Shown: positions 7,287 through 16,567, numbered from the stretch's first letter. The stretch: DNA of 64,000 bases from Bacillus sp. OK048 (GCF_900103525.1 NZ_FNHN01000008.1:219852-283851), one strand, 5' to 3'. Notes: generated by a model not told the origin, from the letters alone. A program made the numbers and translations.

Positions 7287-8165
7287 TTGGAAAAGTATAC
7301 GTTTGTTAAGGGATATCGAGAGAACGAACCATTAAGGGATAGTTTTAATCAACTGGCTACTAAGACTTTTGGTATAGATTTTGAAATATGGTACCGAAAT
7401 GGTTTTTGGACAGACAAGTACCAGCCCTATTCATTTACCGATAATGGGAAAATAGTAGCGAATGTTTCGGTAAACATTTTAAATTTAGTCATTAATAATG
7501 AAGAGAAACAAGCCGTTCAAATCGGGACAGTGATGACACATCCTGACTATCGCAATCAAGGGTTAGCCAAACAATTAATGGACAAGGTGTTAAAGGATTA
7601 TTCGAATGTTGATTTGATCTATTTATTTGCGAATGATTCTGTTTTGGACTTTTATCCAAAGTTTGGTTTTGAATCTGTTGAGGAAATTCAATTTTCGATG
7701 GATTATGGCCATGTACCATCGAATCAAGTAAGGGTAAGAAAATTAGATGGAAGAAAACCAGATGATTTAGCGTTTATCAATAATTTGGCAGCTAGAAGGC
7801 ATCCTATTTCAAGGATTTTTGGTACTACAAGCACTGAAGAGCTCCTAATGTTTTATTGCGTAATGGTTTTTAGTCAAGATCTATATTACTTAGAGGAAGA
7901 ACAAGCACTAGTAATCTATCAGATTGACGAAAATGTTTTACATCTATACGATCTCGTCAGTATGGAAAAAGTTAAAGTTTTAGATATTTTAAGCAAGATT
8001 TCCAATGAAAATATCAATCAAATTGTCTTTCATTTTACTCCTGATGAAAATGAACTTGAGCTGGAAAAACAGTCATACCATTCAGATACAGTCCTGTTCG
8101 TTAAGAATATAACAAGGGCAGTGTTGCCCCTGGAGTTTAAACATCCTATTACTTCTCAAGCGTAA
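7287..8165 (+). CDS. GNAT acetyltransferase with C-terminal extension (292 aa)
   Basis: The N-terminal about 150 residues form a GNAT domain: VQIGTVMTHPDYRNQGLAKQLMDKVL contains the RNxGxA acetyl-CoA loop and FYPKFGFESV the closing strand. A further 140 residues, with no motif I recognise, resemble the extended two-domain organisation of Eis-like GNATs. The substrate is unknown. The start is TTG at 7287 with AAGGGGG eight bases before it; no in-frame ATG lies nearby. It diverges from the FMN reductase. Confidence 0.78.
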   Translation: MEKYTFVKGYRENEPLRDSFNQLATKTFGIDFEIWYRNGFWTDKYQPYSFTDNGKIVANVSVNILNLVINNEEKQAVQIGTVMTHPDYRNQGLAKQLMDKVLKDYSNVDLIYLFANDSVLDFYPKFGFESVEEIQFSMDYGHVPSNQVRVRKLDGRKPDDLAFINNLAARRHPISRIFGTTSTEELLMFYCVMVFSQDLYYLEEEQALVIYQIDENVLHLYDLVSMEKVKVLDILSKISNENINQIVFHFTPDENELELEKQSYHSDTVLFVKNITRAVLPLEFKHPITSQA

Positions 8166-8393
8166 AGTAGGAGTAAAGTTATTGGTAAAGTATTGGTGCA
8201 AGCGGAGTCTTCTGACCAACTGCAGACGGGGGGAAACAGGCAGCTAAATTACTAAATAATATGCATAAGTTGTATTTGGGCTTCTTCCTGCCAACAAGGC
8301 ATCCAAATTAGATCCAATCGAATCATTAAGATATGAATAGATTACTAGGGGATGAAATATTATTTTTCATCTTTCTTTTTCGCGTGTTATTAT

Positions 8394-8422
8394 TTGAATA
8401 TTCTGTAATAAAATTTTATAAT
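8394..8422 (+). promoter_or_regulatory. Sigma-A promoter of trpB
   Basis: TTGAAT (8394-8399), a 17-base spacer and TATAAT (8417-8422) lie 57 bases before the trpB start. The 314-base gap upstream holds no clear ORF, and I see no T-box core. Confidence 0.65.
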
Positions 8423-8478
8423 AGTTTAAAACTAACAATGTTTAGTTAAATGATAGGAAAAAGGGAGACGAGCTGAGT

Positions 8479-9645
8479 ATGGAAAACGTGAGTGTAGAGA
8501 GTAAAGGTTATTTTGGCGAGTTTGGCGGAAGTTTTGTCCCTCCAGAGCTTCAGCAAGTACTAGATGAGATGGAAAAACAATTTTTAAAGTATAAAGAGGA
8601 TCCTGATTTTATCGAGGAATTCAACTATTATCTAAAGGAATATGTTGGACGTGAAAATCCGTTAACATTTGCTGAAAATTTAACAAAACAACTAGGCGGT
8701 GCGAAAATCTATCTAAAGCGGGAGGATCTAAATCATACTGGTGCCCACAAAATAAATAATGCGATTGGACAAATATTATTAGCAAAACGAATGGGTGCAA
8801 AACGAATTATTGCCGAAACAGGCGCGGGTCAGCATGGTGTTGCAACGGCATCTGCCTGTGCCATGTTTGGGATGGAATGTATAATTTATATGGGTAAGCT
8901 AGATACAGAGCGTCAGGCACTAAACGTCTTTAGAATGGAATTGTTGGGGGCAAAGGTTATCCCTGTTGAGAAAGGCCAGGGTCGGTTAAAAGATGCAGTT
9001 GACGAAGCATTAGCAGACTTAGTACAAAACTATCAGAACACCTTCTATCTTTTAGGGTCAGCTGTTGGACCGCATCCATATCCATCTATGGTTAAATACT
9101 TTCAATCGATCATCAGTGAAGAATCGAAACGTCAAATTATCGAAAAAGAGGGAAGGCTGCCAACTGCAGTAATTGCCTGTGCCGGTGGCGGTAGTAATGC
9201 AATTGGTGCTTTTGCCCACTATATTGACGAAAAATATGTACGTTTAATTGGCGTAGAGCCTGAAGAAGCAGCGACCTTAACAAAAGGGACGCCAGCCATT
9301 ATCCACGGTTTTAAATGCTTAACATTATTAGATGAATATGGTAATCCGCAGCCAACCTATTCGATTGCAGCTGGTTTGGACTATCCTGGCGTCGGACCAG
9401 AACATAGCCATTTGAAAACAGTTGGAAGAGCTGAATATGTAACCGTTACTAGTCAGGAGGCATTAGAGGCATTTCTCCATCTAAGTAAAACAGAGGGGAT
9501 CATTCCAGCTTTAGAGAGTTCCCATGCTGTAGCATATGCTATTAAACTAGCAAAGGAATTACCACATGATGATGTTTTGATCGTAAACCTATCAGGTCGC
9601 GGTGATAAGGATGTAGAGCAAGTATTTAAGATGTTGAAGAAATAA
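8479..9645 (+). CDS. trpB: Tryptophan synthase beta chain, stand-alone (388 aa)
   Basis: A PLP enzyme that condenses indole and serine to tryptophan. [15 protein letters not shown] carries the PLP lysine (Lys91). [12 protein letters not shown] holds the catalytic glutamate (Glu113), GGGSNAIG is the phosphate loop, and [10 protein letters not shown] is typical of TrpB1. The 388-residue length fits the alpha-dependent TrpB1 form, yet no trpA or other trp gene is adjacent. It may be a second copy or an indole-salvage enzyme. A GGGAG site precedes the ATG. Confidence 0.93.
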   Translation: MENVSVESKGYFGEFGGSFVPPELQQVLDEMEKQFLKYKEDPDFIEEFNYYLKEYVGRENPLTFAENLTKQLGGAKIYLKREDLNHTGAHKINNAIGQILLAKRMGAKRIIAETGAGQHGVATASACAMFGMECIIYMGKLDTERQALNVFRMELLGAKVIPVEKGQGRLKDAVDEALADLVQNYQNTFYLLGSAVGPHPYPSMVKYFQSIISEESKRQIIEKEGRLPTAVIACAGGGSNAIGAFAHYIDEKYVRLIGVEPEEAATLTKGTPAIIHGFKCLTLLDEYGNPQPTYSIAAGLDYPGVGPEHSHLKTVGRAEYVTVTSQEALEAFLHLSKTEGIIPALESSHAVAYAIKLAKELPHDDVLIVNLSGRGDKDVEQVFKMLKK

Positions 9646-9780
9646 GCAAGATGAAAGGGACGTTTCGGCCAACGATTCGTCTTTTTGTTTTTTAAACGAA
9701 CTTTACCAGAATAATCTTGTAAATCCCAGGAAATAGTGAGAATCTTGATTATATAAAATACTCCAACGGGAGTGACGCAG

Positions 9781-11463
9781 ATGATCAAGAAAAAAATTCG
9801 CCATATCCAACGCTATCGTGACATCGTATATACGTTTACAAAGTACGGATTTGGCTTTGTTATGAAAGAATTAGGGTTACTAGATATTTTATCAATTCCG
9901 AAGCGGGTATTTGTTGAAGGAAACAAATCACTCAACTCAAGATCAACAGGTGAAAGGATAAGAATGTTTCTCGAGGAACTTGGACCTACCTTTGTAAAAA
10001 TAGGTCAAATTGCCAGTACAAGGCCCGATATTATACCTGCAGATATCCTTAAAGAGCTGGTGAAACTTCAGGATCGTGTTCCTCTTTTCTCATTTGGAGA
10101 AGTTAAAAGAATAGTAGAGGAAGAATTGGCTGATTCTCTCGAAAACTCCTTTGCTGAATTTTGTGAAATACCTTTAGCGGCAGCTTCGATTGGACAAGTT
10201 CACTATGCTGTTTTGCTTACAGGAGAGCGTGCTGCCGTTAAGATTCAACGACCAAATATTATGAGTGTGATTGAAACCGATTTAGAAATTCTGCAGGATC
10301 TAGCCAGACTCGCAGAGAGTAGGATTGATTGGGTAGAAAGGTACCAAATTCGGACGATTGTCGAAGAACTATCCAGGTCACTGCGTGAAGAATTGGATTA
10401 TGAAAATGAAGGTAGAAATGCTGAAAAGATAGCCAAACAATTCGATAATGATCCAAAGATTCATATTCCAAAGGTATATTGGGAATTCACAACCAAAAAG
10501 GTATTAACGATGGAATTTATTGATGGAACTAAATTAAATGAAATAGAAAAGCTACATCAACAAGGATATGACACGAAAGTTTTAGGTGAAAAAGTAGTCT
10601 ATGCTATTTTTCATCAAATTCTACTAGATGGATTTTTCCATGGTGATCCCCATCCTGGTAATATCGTTGCACTGCCGGGACAGGTTATAGCCTTTATGGA
10701 TTTTGGGATGGTGGGAAGGATTACGCCTGAAATGAGATCACATATGGCCTCTTTCGTCATTGCGTTAATGCGTAAAAACACTGCAGAAGTAGTGAAGGCT
10801 ATTACGAGTATGGGGCTTGTACCTGATGATGTAAATGTGAAACAGTTGCATTCAGATATCGATAATCTTCGTGAAAAGTATCTCGATGTACCCTTTAGTC
10901 AGATGAGTATCGGAACCGCTGTGAATGAACTTTTTTCTGTTGCGTATCGACATAGGATTACCATCCCAACAGATTTAACGATATTAGGAAAAACACTGCT
11001 GACTTTGGAGGGAACAGTAGAAAGGTTAAATCATGAGATTAGTATATTAGCTGTGGCTGAACCATTTGGGCGGCAATTACTAATGGAGCGCTTTAAGCCA
11101 AAAAATGTGGCAGAGTTCGCTTGGTCAAACTTTACGGAATATGGGGATATTCTTCAGGAATTTCCGAAAACAATTAAAGATTTTACATCGGTTATGAAAA
11201 AAGGCAAGATGCAGATTGAACTATCAACTCCTGAAATCGAACCTGTTTTAAAAAGACTGAATCAGATAAGTAACAGGCTGTCCTTCAGTATTGTCCTGCT
11301 GTCTTTTAGTATTATTTTGGTAGGAATTATCATTGGTGCCTCCTTATCAGGACATACCTCCAAACTTCTAACAAGTTTACCAGTGATCGAAATAGGTTTT
11401 GGAATTGCTGCCATTATGTTCCTCTTGCTCATTTTTTCTATTTTTAAATCCGGGAGATCTTGA
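9781..11463 (+). CDS. UbiB/ABC1/AarF family atypical kinase (560 aa)
   Basis: UbiB-family motifs are all present. KIGQIASTRPDIIP near residue 73 is the KxGQ loop. AAASIGQVHYAV precedes AAVKIQRP with the catalytic Lys. HGDPHPGNI and MDFGMVGRI are the metal-binding and DFG-like segments. Two hydrophobic stretches near the C terminus (about 495-520 and 528-550) anchor it to the membrane. UbiB proteins are ATPases/kinases that support isoprenoid-quinone synthesis or lipid handling; the role in a menaquinone organism is less clear. The ATG at 9781, with GGGAG 8 bases before it, is preferred to the GTG at 9772. Confidence 0.88.
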   Translation: MIKKKIRHIQRYRDIVYTFTKYGFGFVMKELGLLDILSIPKRVFVEGNKSLNSRSTGERIRMFLEELGPTFVKIGQIASTRPDIIPADILKELVKLQDRVPLFSFGEVKRIVEEELADSLENSFAEFCEIPLAAASIGQVHYAVLLTGERAAVKIQRPNIMSVIETDLEILQDLARLAESRIDWVERYQIRTIVEELSRSLREELDYENEGRNAEKIAKQFDNDPKIHIPKVYWEFTTKKVLTMEFIDGTKLNEIEKLHQQGYDTKVLGEKVVYAIFHQILLDGFFHGDPHPGNIVALPGQVIAFMDFGMVGRITPEMRSHMASFVIALMRKNTAEVVKAITSMGLVPDDVNVKQLHSDIDNLREKYLDVPFSQMSIGTAVNELFSVAYRHRITIPTDLTILGKTLLTLEGTVERLNHEISILAVAEPFGRQLLMERFKPKNVAEFAWSNFTEYGDILQEFPKTIKDFTSVMKKGKMQIELSTPEIEPVLKRLNQISNRLSFSIVLLSFSIILVGIIIGASLSGHTSKLLTSLPVIEIGFGIAAIMFLLLIFSIFKSGRS

Positions 11464-11510
11464 ACCTCAAATGCAAATGGAATAAAGCAAAGTAAAAGTT
11501 TTAGATCGCA

Positions 11511-11548
11511 AAACAATGCCCATTCATTAAGAGTGGGCATTGTTTTTA
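11511..11548. terminator. Bidirectional terminator after the UbiB gene
   Basis: AAACAATGCCCA and TGGGCATTGTTT pair perfectly and T runs flank both sides, between two convergent genes. Confidence 0.88.
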
Positions 11549-11607
11549 TCGTGTATTTCAAACGCTCTGCCATAGACCGAATCATTGCTTCAGTTACATA
11601 AAATATC

Positions 11608-12378
11608 TTAACCTGCTTTTTTATGCTTAAGTAAAAATCCCCTTAAAACCTCGTTAAAGGCTTCTTTTGCCTCGAGCTTAGCAACGTGTCCTGTATTTCT
11701 AAATATGACAAATTCAGAGTGTTTAATCTGTTTATGCATGAATAACTGGATCCAAACAGGTATAACGGTATCGTATTGACCGCCAATAATGATGGTCGGG
11801 ACTTTTATCTTTGGGAGCAGGTATAAATTATTTATCTCAAGGCATGCTTGCATGGATGTAAGGTAATATTTCCGGTTGGGCTGATAAAATTTATAGAAGT
11901 TCTCAAAGTTTTCTTCAGTCCATGAATAAAGACAAGCTCGTGCAGCTATATTTTTTTGTTCCTCAATGGAAAGGTTTTTTGAACGAGCCTTTTTCAATAG
12001 TAAAAATAACTCTCTGAAACATCTAGGTGCATAGTGAAGGGTACTTACGAGCATAAGGGACCGGCACATTCCTGGTTCTTGACGATATATTTCTTGTGCA
12101 ACCATTCCGCCCATTGATAACCCGCATATGTGAGCGTTGTTAATTCCAAGCGCCTTTAACAAACAAATTACATCACGCGCAAAATTGGCAATGGAGATTT
12201 CCCCAGTTGTAATAAACTCACCATGGCCCCGTAAATCTGGAATAATCAGGTCATATTGTTCTGCAAATTCAAACTGGTTGGACCAACCTTCCTTTATTTC
12301 ACCAAGACCATGAATAAAAACCAATGGTTCACCTGCACCCATACGCAAATATGGTATACCAGAGAATAACTTGCCCAA
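11608..12378 (-). CDS. Alpha/beta hydrolase A, paralogue of the PHA-locus hydrolase (256 aa)
   Basis: Lipase-like alpha/beta hydrolase. FIHGLGEIKEGW is the oxyanion loop, CGLSMGGM has Ser88, GGQYDTVIPVW has Asp203, and NTGHVAKLE has His231. It aligns along its whole length with the hydrolase at 27.3-28.1 kb beside phaC (shared PYLRxGxGEPLV, GHGE, GLSMGG, YDxVxPVWIQ), so the pair arose by duplication. The substrate is unknown. Because its sibling lies in the PHA locus, an intracellular PHB or oligomer hydrolase is a reasonable guess. The ribosome site is GGAGG. Confidence 0.8.
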   Translation of the reverse strand: MGKLFSGIPYLRMGAGEPLVFIHGLGEIKEGWSNQFEFAEQYDLIIPDLRGHGEFITTGEISIANFARDVICLLKALGINNAHICGLSMGGMVAQEIYRQEPGMCRSLMLVSTLHYAPRCFRELFLLLKKARSKNLSIEEQKNIAARACLYSWTEENFENFYKFYQPNRKYYLTSMQACLEINNLYLLPKIKVPTIIIGGQYDTVIPVWIQLFMHKQIKHSEFVIFRNTGHVAKLEAKEAFNEVLRGFLLKHKKAG

Positions 12379-12483
12379 ATAAACTACCTCCTTTGGTTAG
12401 TCATATTACATCTTTTTTGCCATAAACAGGTAAAATATTGTAATTAACATATTATACAAAACATCTTTACTTAATAGTACCAA

Positions 12484-12502
12484 TAGGTGTAATTCACATA
12501 TA
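12484..12502. promoter_or_regulatory. Shared motif ATAGGTGTAAttcACATATA upstream of hydrolase A
   Basis: This 20-base stretch matches 17 of 20 bases of 28223-28242, in the phaQ promoter. It lies about 105 bp upstream of hydrolase A, and the other copy about 112 bp upstream of its paralogue. TGTA..TACA-like symmetry suggests a PadR-family (PhaQ) operator. Confidence 0.4.
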
Positions 12503-12549
12503 TGTAAAAGTAAAGAGGACAATCAAATGACGAATGTCCATTATACTTG

Positions 12550-12702
12550 CTATCCTTCTATCCCACTGTCATCACTGCCTCGGCCTCTACCCTTATCATC
12601 ATCAGTTTCTACCTTGTAAAAAGTTTGACCATGCTCTGTTTCTACCTCGATTTCTTGACCTTTTTTGATTTCAGGAAAGCTTTGTGTATAAAAATTTATC
12701 AT
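12550..12702 (-). CDS. Possible small acidic protein (50 aa)
   Basis: A 50-residue frame beginning MINFYTQSFPEIKKGQE and ending in an Asp/Gly/Arg-rich tail. The amino-acid mix looks protein-like: an amphipathic strand pattern then an acidic, disordered end. The opposite-strand frame in the same place is hydrophobic and unconvincing. However, no good ribosome site precedes the ATG, and I recognise no family. It lies alone in the gap between hydrolase A and the ABC exporter. Confidence 0.35.
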   Translation of the reverse strand: MINFYTQSFPEIKKGQEIEVETEHGQTFYKVETDDDKGRGRGSDDSGIEG

Positions 12703-12899
12703 GGAAGATTTGTCAGCGTTATTGATGGAATCCTCTTGACGTGTATCGTTCTTCTATTCGTTATAATAAAGACAAAAACCTTTCGAACATATGATCATTC
12801 ATAAAAGTAAATTTTTCAAAAAATATTACATTTCTGTGAACGAAAAACGATTCTCAATCGTAAAAGAAAAGGATGAAGGTTTTTGAAGGGGGAAAAATT

Positions 12900-13811
12900 T
12901 TGACCACTATCATTGAAGTCAATCAGGTAAGCAAACATTTTAATAATCGAGAAATATTAAAGGATGTTTCTTTTGCCATAAAAGAAGGAAGTATTAATGG
13001 ACTGCTTGGTCCTAATGGTGCAGGTAAAACGACGATCATACGTTTATTAAATGGGGTCATTGACGCAACAAGTGGAATGATGAGCGTGATGGGTTTTGAT
13101 CCAAGCACACAAGGGGATGAAATTAGAAGCAGAGCAGGAATTGTCACGGAGAGTGCAAGTCTCTACCATGATATGACGGCATGGGACAATCTGGTTTTCT
13201 TTTCTAAAATATACGGTAAATACGACCCCAGGAAAATTACATACTTACTACAGCAGTTTGATATGCTGGCATATAAAGATCAACTCGTAGGGAGCTTTTC
13301 TACAGGAATGAAAAAAAGAATATCACTTGCAAAAGCTTTATTGCATAGTCCAAGTCTTTTGTTTTTAGATGAACCGACCAATGGCTTAGATCCAGAGGGG
13401 ATTAAAGAAGTGATTCATTATTTAAATAAAGTGAATCAAGAAGAAGGGGTAACAATCTTGATTTGTTCTCATGTGCTCCACCAGCTTGAATCTATATGTG
13501 ATGCTTTTTTGTTCCTTAACGAAGGCAGAATCGTAGAAAAAGGAGCTAAGAAGGAATTAGAAAATAAATACCTAAAAGAAATTCATTTTTTAGTAGAAAC
13601 GGGGCTCAATCCAGTTAATAGCCAAAACTACAAGGGGTATTCCTATACAAGAAAAGGCCCTAATCAATTAGAATTTCTCTTGGCCTCAAAGGACGAAATT
13701 ACTCCTTTATTAACGAAAATTATAAGTGAGACATGGGTTCATAGCAGTGAAATAACCAATAGAAGTCTCGAGGCGATTTACTTTAATATAAGGGGAGGAA
13801 GAGGGCAATGA
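12900..13811 (+). CDS. ABC exporter ATP-binding protein (303 aa)
   Basis: A complete nucleotide-binding domain. GPNGAGKTT is Walker A near residue 40, FSTGMKKRISLAKAL the signature motif, and LLFLDEPTNGLDP Walker B. SHVLHQ is the H-loop. About 80 C-terminal residues follow, as in ABC-2 exporters of the drug/antibiotic or Na+ efflux (NatA-like) type. The TTG at 12900 is chosen: AAGGGGG lies seven bases upstream and the protein then begins TTIIEVNQVSKHF as is usual. The ATG at 12873 has no spacer from its only candidate site. It overlaps the permease by 4 bp (ATGA). Confidence 0.87.
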   Translation: MTTIIEVNQVSKHFNNREILKDVSFAIKEGSINGLLGPNGAGKTTIIRLLNGVIDATSGMMSVMGFDPSTQGDEIRSRAGIVTESASLYHDMTAWDNLVFFSKIYGKYDPRKITYLLQQFDMLAYKDQLVGSFSTGMKKRISLAKALLHSPSLLFLDEPTNGLDPEGIKEVIHYLNKVNQEEGVTILICSHVLHQLESICDAFLFLNEGRIVEKGAKKELENKYLKEIHFLVETGLNPVNSQNYKGYSYTRKGPNQLEFLLASKDEITPLLTKIISETWVHSSEITNRSLEAIYFNIRGGRGQ

Positions 13812-14650
13812 ATAAAAATATAATCTTAACCATTGCGCGAAAAGATATGAAAGCAACCTTCTCCTCCAAAAAGGTTTGGGTGCCAATGATCATTGTTGCC
13901 TTACTATTGTGTATTGTGGTGCCAGCTGGTATTGCCTATTTCGGAATCCATTTTGATTTAGTAGGAACTTCTTCAAAAGATATAGAAAAACCCATCAATG
14001 CATTTATTAAAGACTTTCCAAGTGAAGATATGAGAAATACATTAATAACTTTACCTTCACTCGGGTATAAATTTGTCTATTTTTTCTTAACTTTTATGAT
14101 GATTCCCTTTTTCTTAATGGTCGCGATTATTAATTCGATGGTCACTTCTTCGAATAGTTTTGTTGGTGAAAAGGAACGAAATACATTAGAAACTTTGTTA
14201 TTTGCGCCCATTTCAATAAAAGATTTATTTCTCGGTAAAGTACTTGCCTCACTGTTACCAACCTTAGCAATTTCATTTGCAGCTTTTCTGATAAATTTTA
14301 TACTAGTAAATGTAATCACTTATCCATACTTTAAGGTTATCCTCTATTTAAACTCTACTTGGATGATATTAATGTTTTGGGTAATCCCATTATTAGTCAT
14401 GGTTAATATTATTTTGAATGTGTTGATTTCCGCAAAAGTAAAAACGTTCCAAGAAGCACAGCAATTTGGCGGATTACTTGTATTACCTATCGTTGGAATT
14501 ATTATTTCACAGGTTAGCGGGCTGTTCTTCTTAAGCTCACTATCATTATTCCTAATTGGTGTCGGTTTACTCATCGCCAACTTATTCCTAATTAAACTGG
14601 TAACAAAATTCAACAACCGAAACACACTATTCCAAAGCCAAATTCATTAA
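13808..14650 (+). CDS. ABC-2 type permease (280 aa)
   Basis: About six membrane segments. A first helix near residues 20-45 is followed by an extracellular loop to about 85, then paired helices, with the conserved GEKERNTLETLLFAPIS loop of ABC-2 permeases (NatB/YhaP-like) just before the third. It overlaps the ATPase gene by 4 bp, so the two are translationally coupled and make one exporter. The substrate cannot be told from sequence. Confidence 0.83.
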   Translation: MNKNIILTIARKDMKATFSSKKVWVPMIIVALLLCIVVPAGIAYFGIHFDLVGTSSKDIEKPINAFIKDFPSEDMRNTLITLPSLGYKFVYFFLTFMMIPFFLMVAIINSMVTSSNSFVGEKERNTLETLLFAPISIKDLFLGKVLASLLPTLAISFAAFLINFILVNVITYPYFKVILYLNSTWMILMFWVIPLLVMVNIILNVLISAKVKTFQEAQQFGGLLVLPIVGIIISQVSGLFFLSSLSLFLIGVGLLIANLFLIKLVTKFNNRNTLFQSQIH

Positions 14651-14740
14651 AACAAAAATATTTTAATTATAATAAATAAAATATTTGAATTTTTAGAAAA
14701 CTACAAGTATAATAAGAAAAAGGTCAAGGAGTTGATTTCC

Positions 14741-14935
14741 ATGGAAAAGAGATTATTAAATTCACCACAACAGACAGATGAAAACAACGATTCTGCAATT
14801 GCTGAAATGTTCTTAAACCACGCCCTGATTGAATTTAGAAGAGAAGTCCTCCGTAAGGAAATCGACCTCTCCTTACAAGAAAGAAATAAGGAAGCTTTCC
14901 TTCAGTTGTCAGAGGAACTAAAGAAAATCTCATAA
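14741..14935 (+). CDS. IDEAL-domain small protein (64 aa)
   Basis: Sixty-four residues. The C-terminal half, IDLSLQERNKEAFLQLSEEL, carries the IDEAL pattern, a short helical motif found in small Firmicute regulators and in the ComK-area and YpiB-type proteins. Such domains mediate protein contacts; no activity is known here. AAGGAG lies nine bases before the ATG at 14741. A terminator follows directly, so it is a single-gene unit. Confidence 0.72.
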   Translation: MEKRLLNSPQQTDENNDSAIAEMFLNHALIEFRREVLRKEIDLSLQERNKEAFLQLSEELKKIS

Positions 14936-14970
14936 GAAAATGTTACTAAACAGACTGCATTTTAATATTG

Positions 14971-15009
14971 GAAGCCCATTTCTCACTAGAAAGGGCTTCT
15001 TTTGTTTTT
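14971..15009 (+). terminator. Terminator of the IDEAL gene
   Basis: GAAGCCC...TTTCT and AGAAA..GGGCTTC form the stem, followed by TTTTGTTTTT. Confidence 0.85.
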
Positions 15010-15296
15010 AAAGTTATTTCTGTTTTTCACCTTTTTTATTATTCATTAATAAGAAGGTAAAAGGCTGCAGGATATTTGTCTTTGTTAATATATAGTCCCA
15101 ATTTGTACACCCCTTATATCATGAATGTATTATTTTATGCTTGAATTGTAAAATATGGGTAAATTTTATTAAAAAACAGGGAAAATGTGTTTCGATGAGG
15201 AATAAAGATAGTAAATTATAATATATGAGCATAGAGAGAAGTCTTGTTTACAGGTACGTCTAAAGTCTTAGTGGAAAATAATTCTAGAGATTGTTT

Positions 15297-15311
15297 ATGT
15301 CTAGTAGACAT
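15297..15311. promoter_or_regulatory. 15-bp palindrome in a 390-base gap
   Basis: ATGTCTAGTAGACAT is a perfect dyad about 90 bases upstream of the next start and just before TATGAT (15318-15323), an operator-like place. The rest of the gap 15010-15400 is AT-rich; I see no gene or RNA in it. Confidence 0.4.
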
Positions 15312-15400
15312 GTACGGTATGATATTAATAGAAAATAATATAATCAAGGGATAATGAGAATAAAATCCCTTCCTATAGAAAAATGAAGGGGGAATATAGG

Positions 15401-16003
15401 ATGAGGAAGGTTTACGTACTTCTTACTGATACTGGGACGGTTTTAACAAAAATGATTAAACTTTATACAAAGAAGCCGCATAATCATGCCTCTATTGCAC
15501 TTGATGATCAATTATGGGATGTCTATAGTTTTGGGAGAAAAAGGCCGCGCAATCCTTTCCTAGCTGGCTTTGTGCGAGAAAATATTCGTGGTGGAATATT
15601 TCGGAATGCAGATTGTGCTATTTATTGTTGCACCATCTCTGAAAAACAATATGATGCCATTTACCGAAAGATTAATGAAATCGAAAAAAATAAAAGCGAC
15701 TATCGCTACAATCTATTAGGCTTATTCGCTGTTATGTTCAACTGGGAGTTAGATCGAAAAAATGCATTCTTTTGTTCCCATTTCGTTGCGGCTCTTCTTG
15801 AGGAATCAGGAGTAAAAATTAATAAGCAAAAGCCGCTATCGCTTGTTACCCCAGATGATATTAAAGATTCAGCTTCGTTAGAATTAGTATATGAAGGGAA
15901 CCTATCATCCTATTTTTCTGAGGAAAATGAGCATACCATTAACGAATTAGCTAACCCAGCATATTATCACGATTTTAGTACGGATAGAGTGGAAGTTATC
16001 TGA
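15401..16003 (+). CDS. Permuted papain-like amidase, YiiX/NlpC-P60 superfamily (200 aa)
   Basis: HNHASIALDD near residue 29 has the conserved His and strand of YiiX-type enzymes, and FFCSHFVAALLEESG near residue 126 the catalytic Cys. His before Cys marks the circularly permuted NlpC/P60 (YaeF/YiiX, peptidase C92) arrangement. Such proteins cleave amide or ester bonds in peptides or lipids. There is no signal peptide, so action in the cytoplasm is expected. The ATG at 15401 has AAGGGGG eight bases upstream; the earlier in-frame ATG overlaps that site. Confidence 0.72.
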   Translation: MRKVYVLLTDTGTVLTKMIKLYTKKPHNHASIALDDQLWDVYSFGRKRPRNPFLAGFVRENIRGGIFRNADCAIYCCTISEKQYDAIYRKINEIEKNKSDYRYNLLGLFAVMFNWELDRKNAFFCSHFVAALLEESGVKINKQKPLSLVTPDDIKDSASLELVYEGNLSSYFSEENEHTINELANPAYYHDFSTDRVEVI

Positions 16004-16046
16004 ATTTATTCTTCTATAAAAGCACTTATAATCATATAAATTATAA

Positions 16047-16078
16047 AAAAGACCTTCAACCACTTGAAGGTCTTTTAC
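16047..16078 (+). terminator. Terminator
   Basis: AAAAGACCTTCAA pairs with TTGAAGGTCTTTT across CCAC. It separates the amidase and SRPBCC genes. Confidence 0.88.
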
Positions 16079-16104
16079 ATTTTAAAACGAAAGAGGGATA
16101 CCAA

Positions 16105-16554
16105 ATGCCTAGTGAACAGCAACAAATAGAATTAGCGATCCCTGTAAATGTGATTTGGGACTTCATCAGGGATGCAAATAATTGGGCGCCGCTGGTACCA
16201 GGTTATATCCAACATGAGCAAATAAATGATCGTCTAATAACATGGGAATTTAAGGGTGACCTTGGCATTATGAAAAAAAAGATAAGCTTAGTTATTGATA
16301 TTAAAGAGTGGAATGAACCAACTAGGGTAAGCTTCGAATTAAAACGAACAAATGAAAAGTATATTGGTGAAGGCTATTTTGAAGCTCAAGCACTTAATAA
16401 GAATAAAACGAGGATTGTAGGATTTCTCGAAATCAATGCAAGTGGTGCACTAGGCTCAATAGCAAATTCCCTTTTTAAAAATGCTATTCAGATTTCAACA
16501 GAAGAAGTGGCTGGGGTGATTTCAACAAAACTTGAAGAATTTAACAAAAAGTAA
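16105..16554 (+). CDS. SRPBCC / CoxG-like lipid-binding fold protein (149 aa)
   Basis: The START/SRPBCC helix-grip fold is suggested by IELAIPVNVIWDFIRDANNWAPLVPGY at the N terminus. The long C-terminal amphipathic helix with GALGSIANSLF resembles CoxG (carbon monoxide dehydrogenase subunit G) proteins, which bind membrane or cofactors. No cox genes are near, so a CO role is unsupported. Own terminators on both sides make it a monocistronic gene. Confidence 0.78.
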   Translation: MPSEQQQIELAIPVNVIWDFIRDANNWAPLVPGYIQHEQINDRLITWEFKGDLGIMKKKISLVIDIKEWNEPTRVSFELKRTNEKYIGEGYFEAQALNKNKTRIVGFLEINASGALGSIANSLFKNAIQISTEEVAGVISTKLEEFNKK

Positions 16555-16567
16555 AGATTCATAGTGG

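Noticed and set aside
8166..8478. T-box or trp leader before trpB
   Set aside because: No AGGGTGGNACCGCG core and no convincing terminator/antiterminator pair; only a sigma-A promoter is supported.
9655..9695. Terminator after trpB
   Set aside because: GACG/CGTC arms with T residues are present but the stem is interrupted and weak.
12547..12804. Plus-strand hydrophobic frame of 85 codons
   Set aside because: No ribosome site and an odd Phe/Leu/Ile composition; it lies opposite the more protein-like minus-strand frame.
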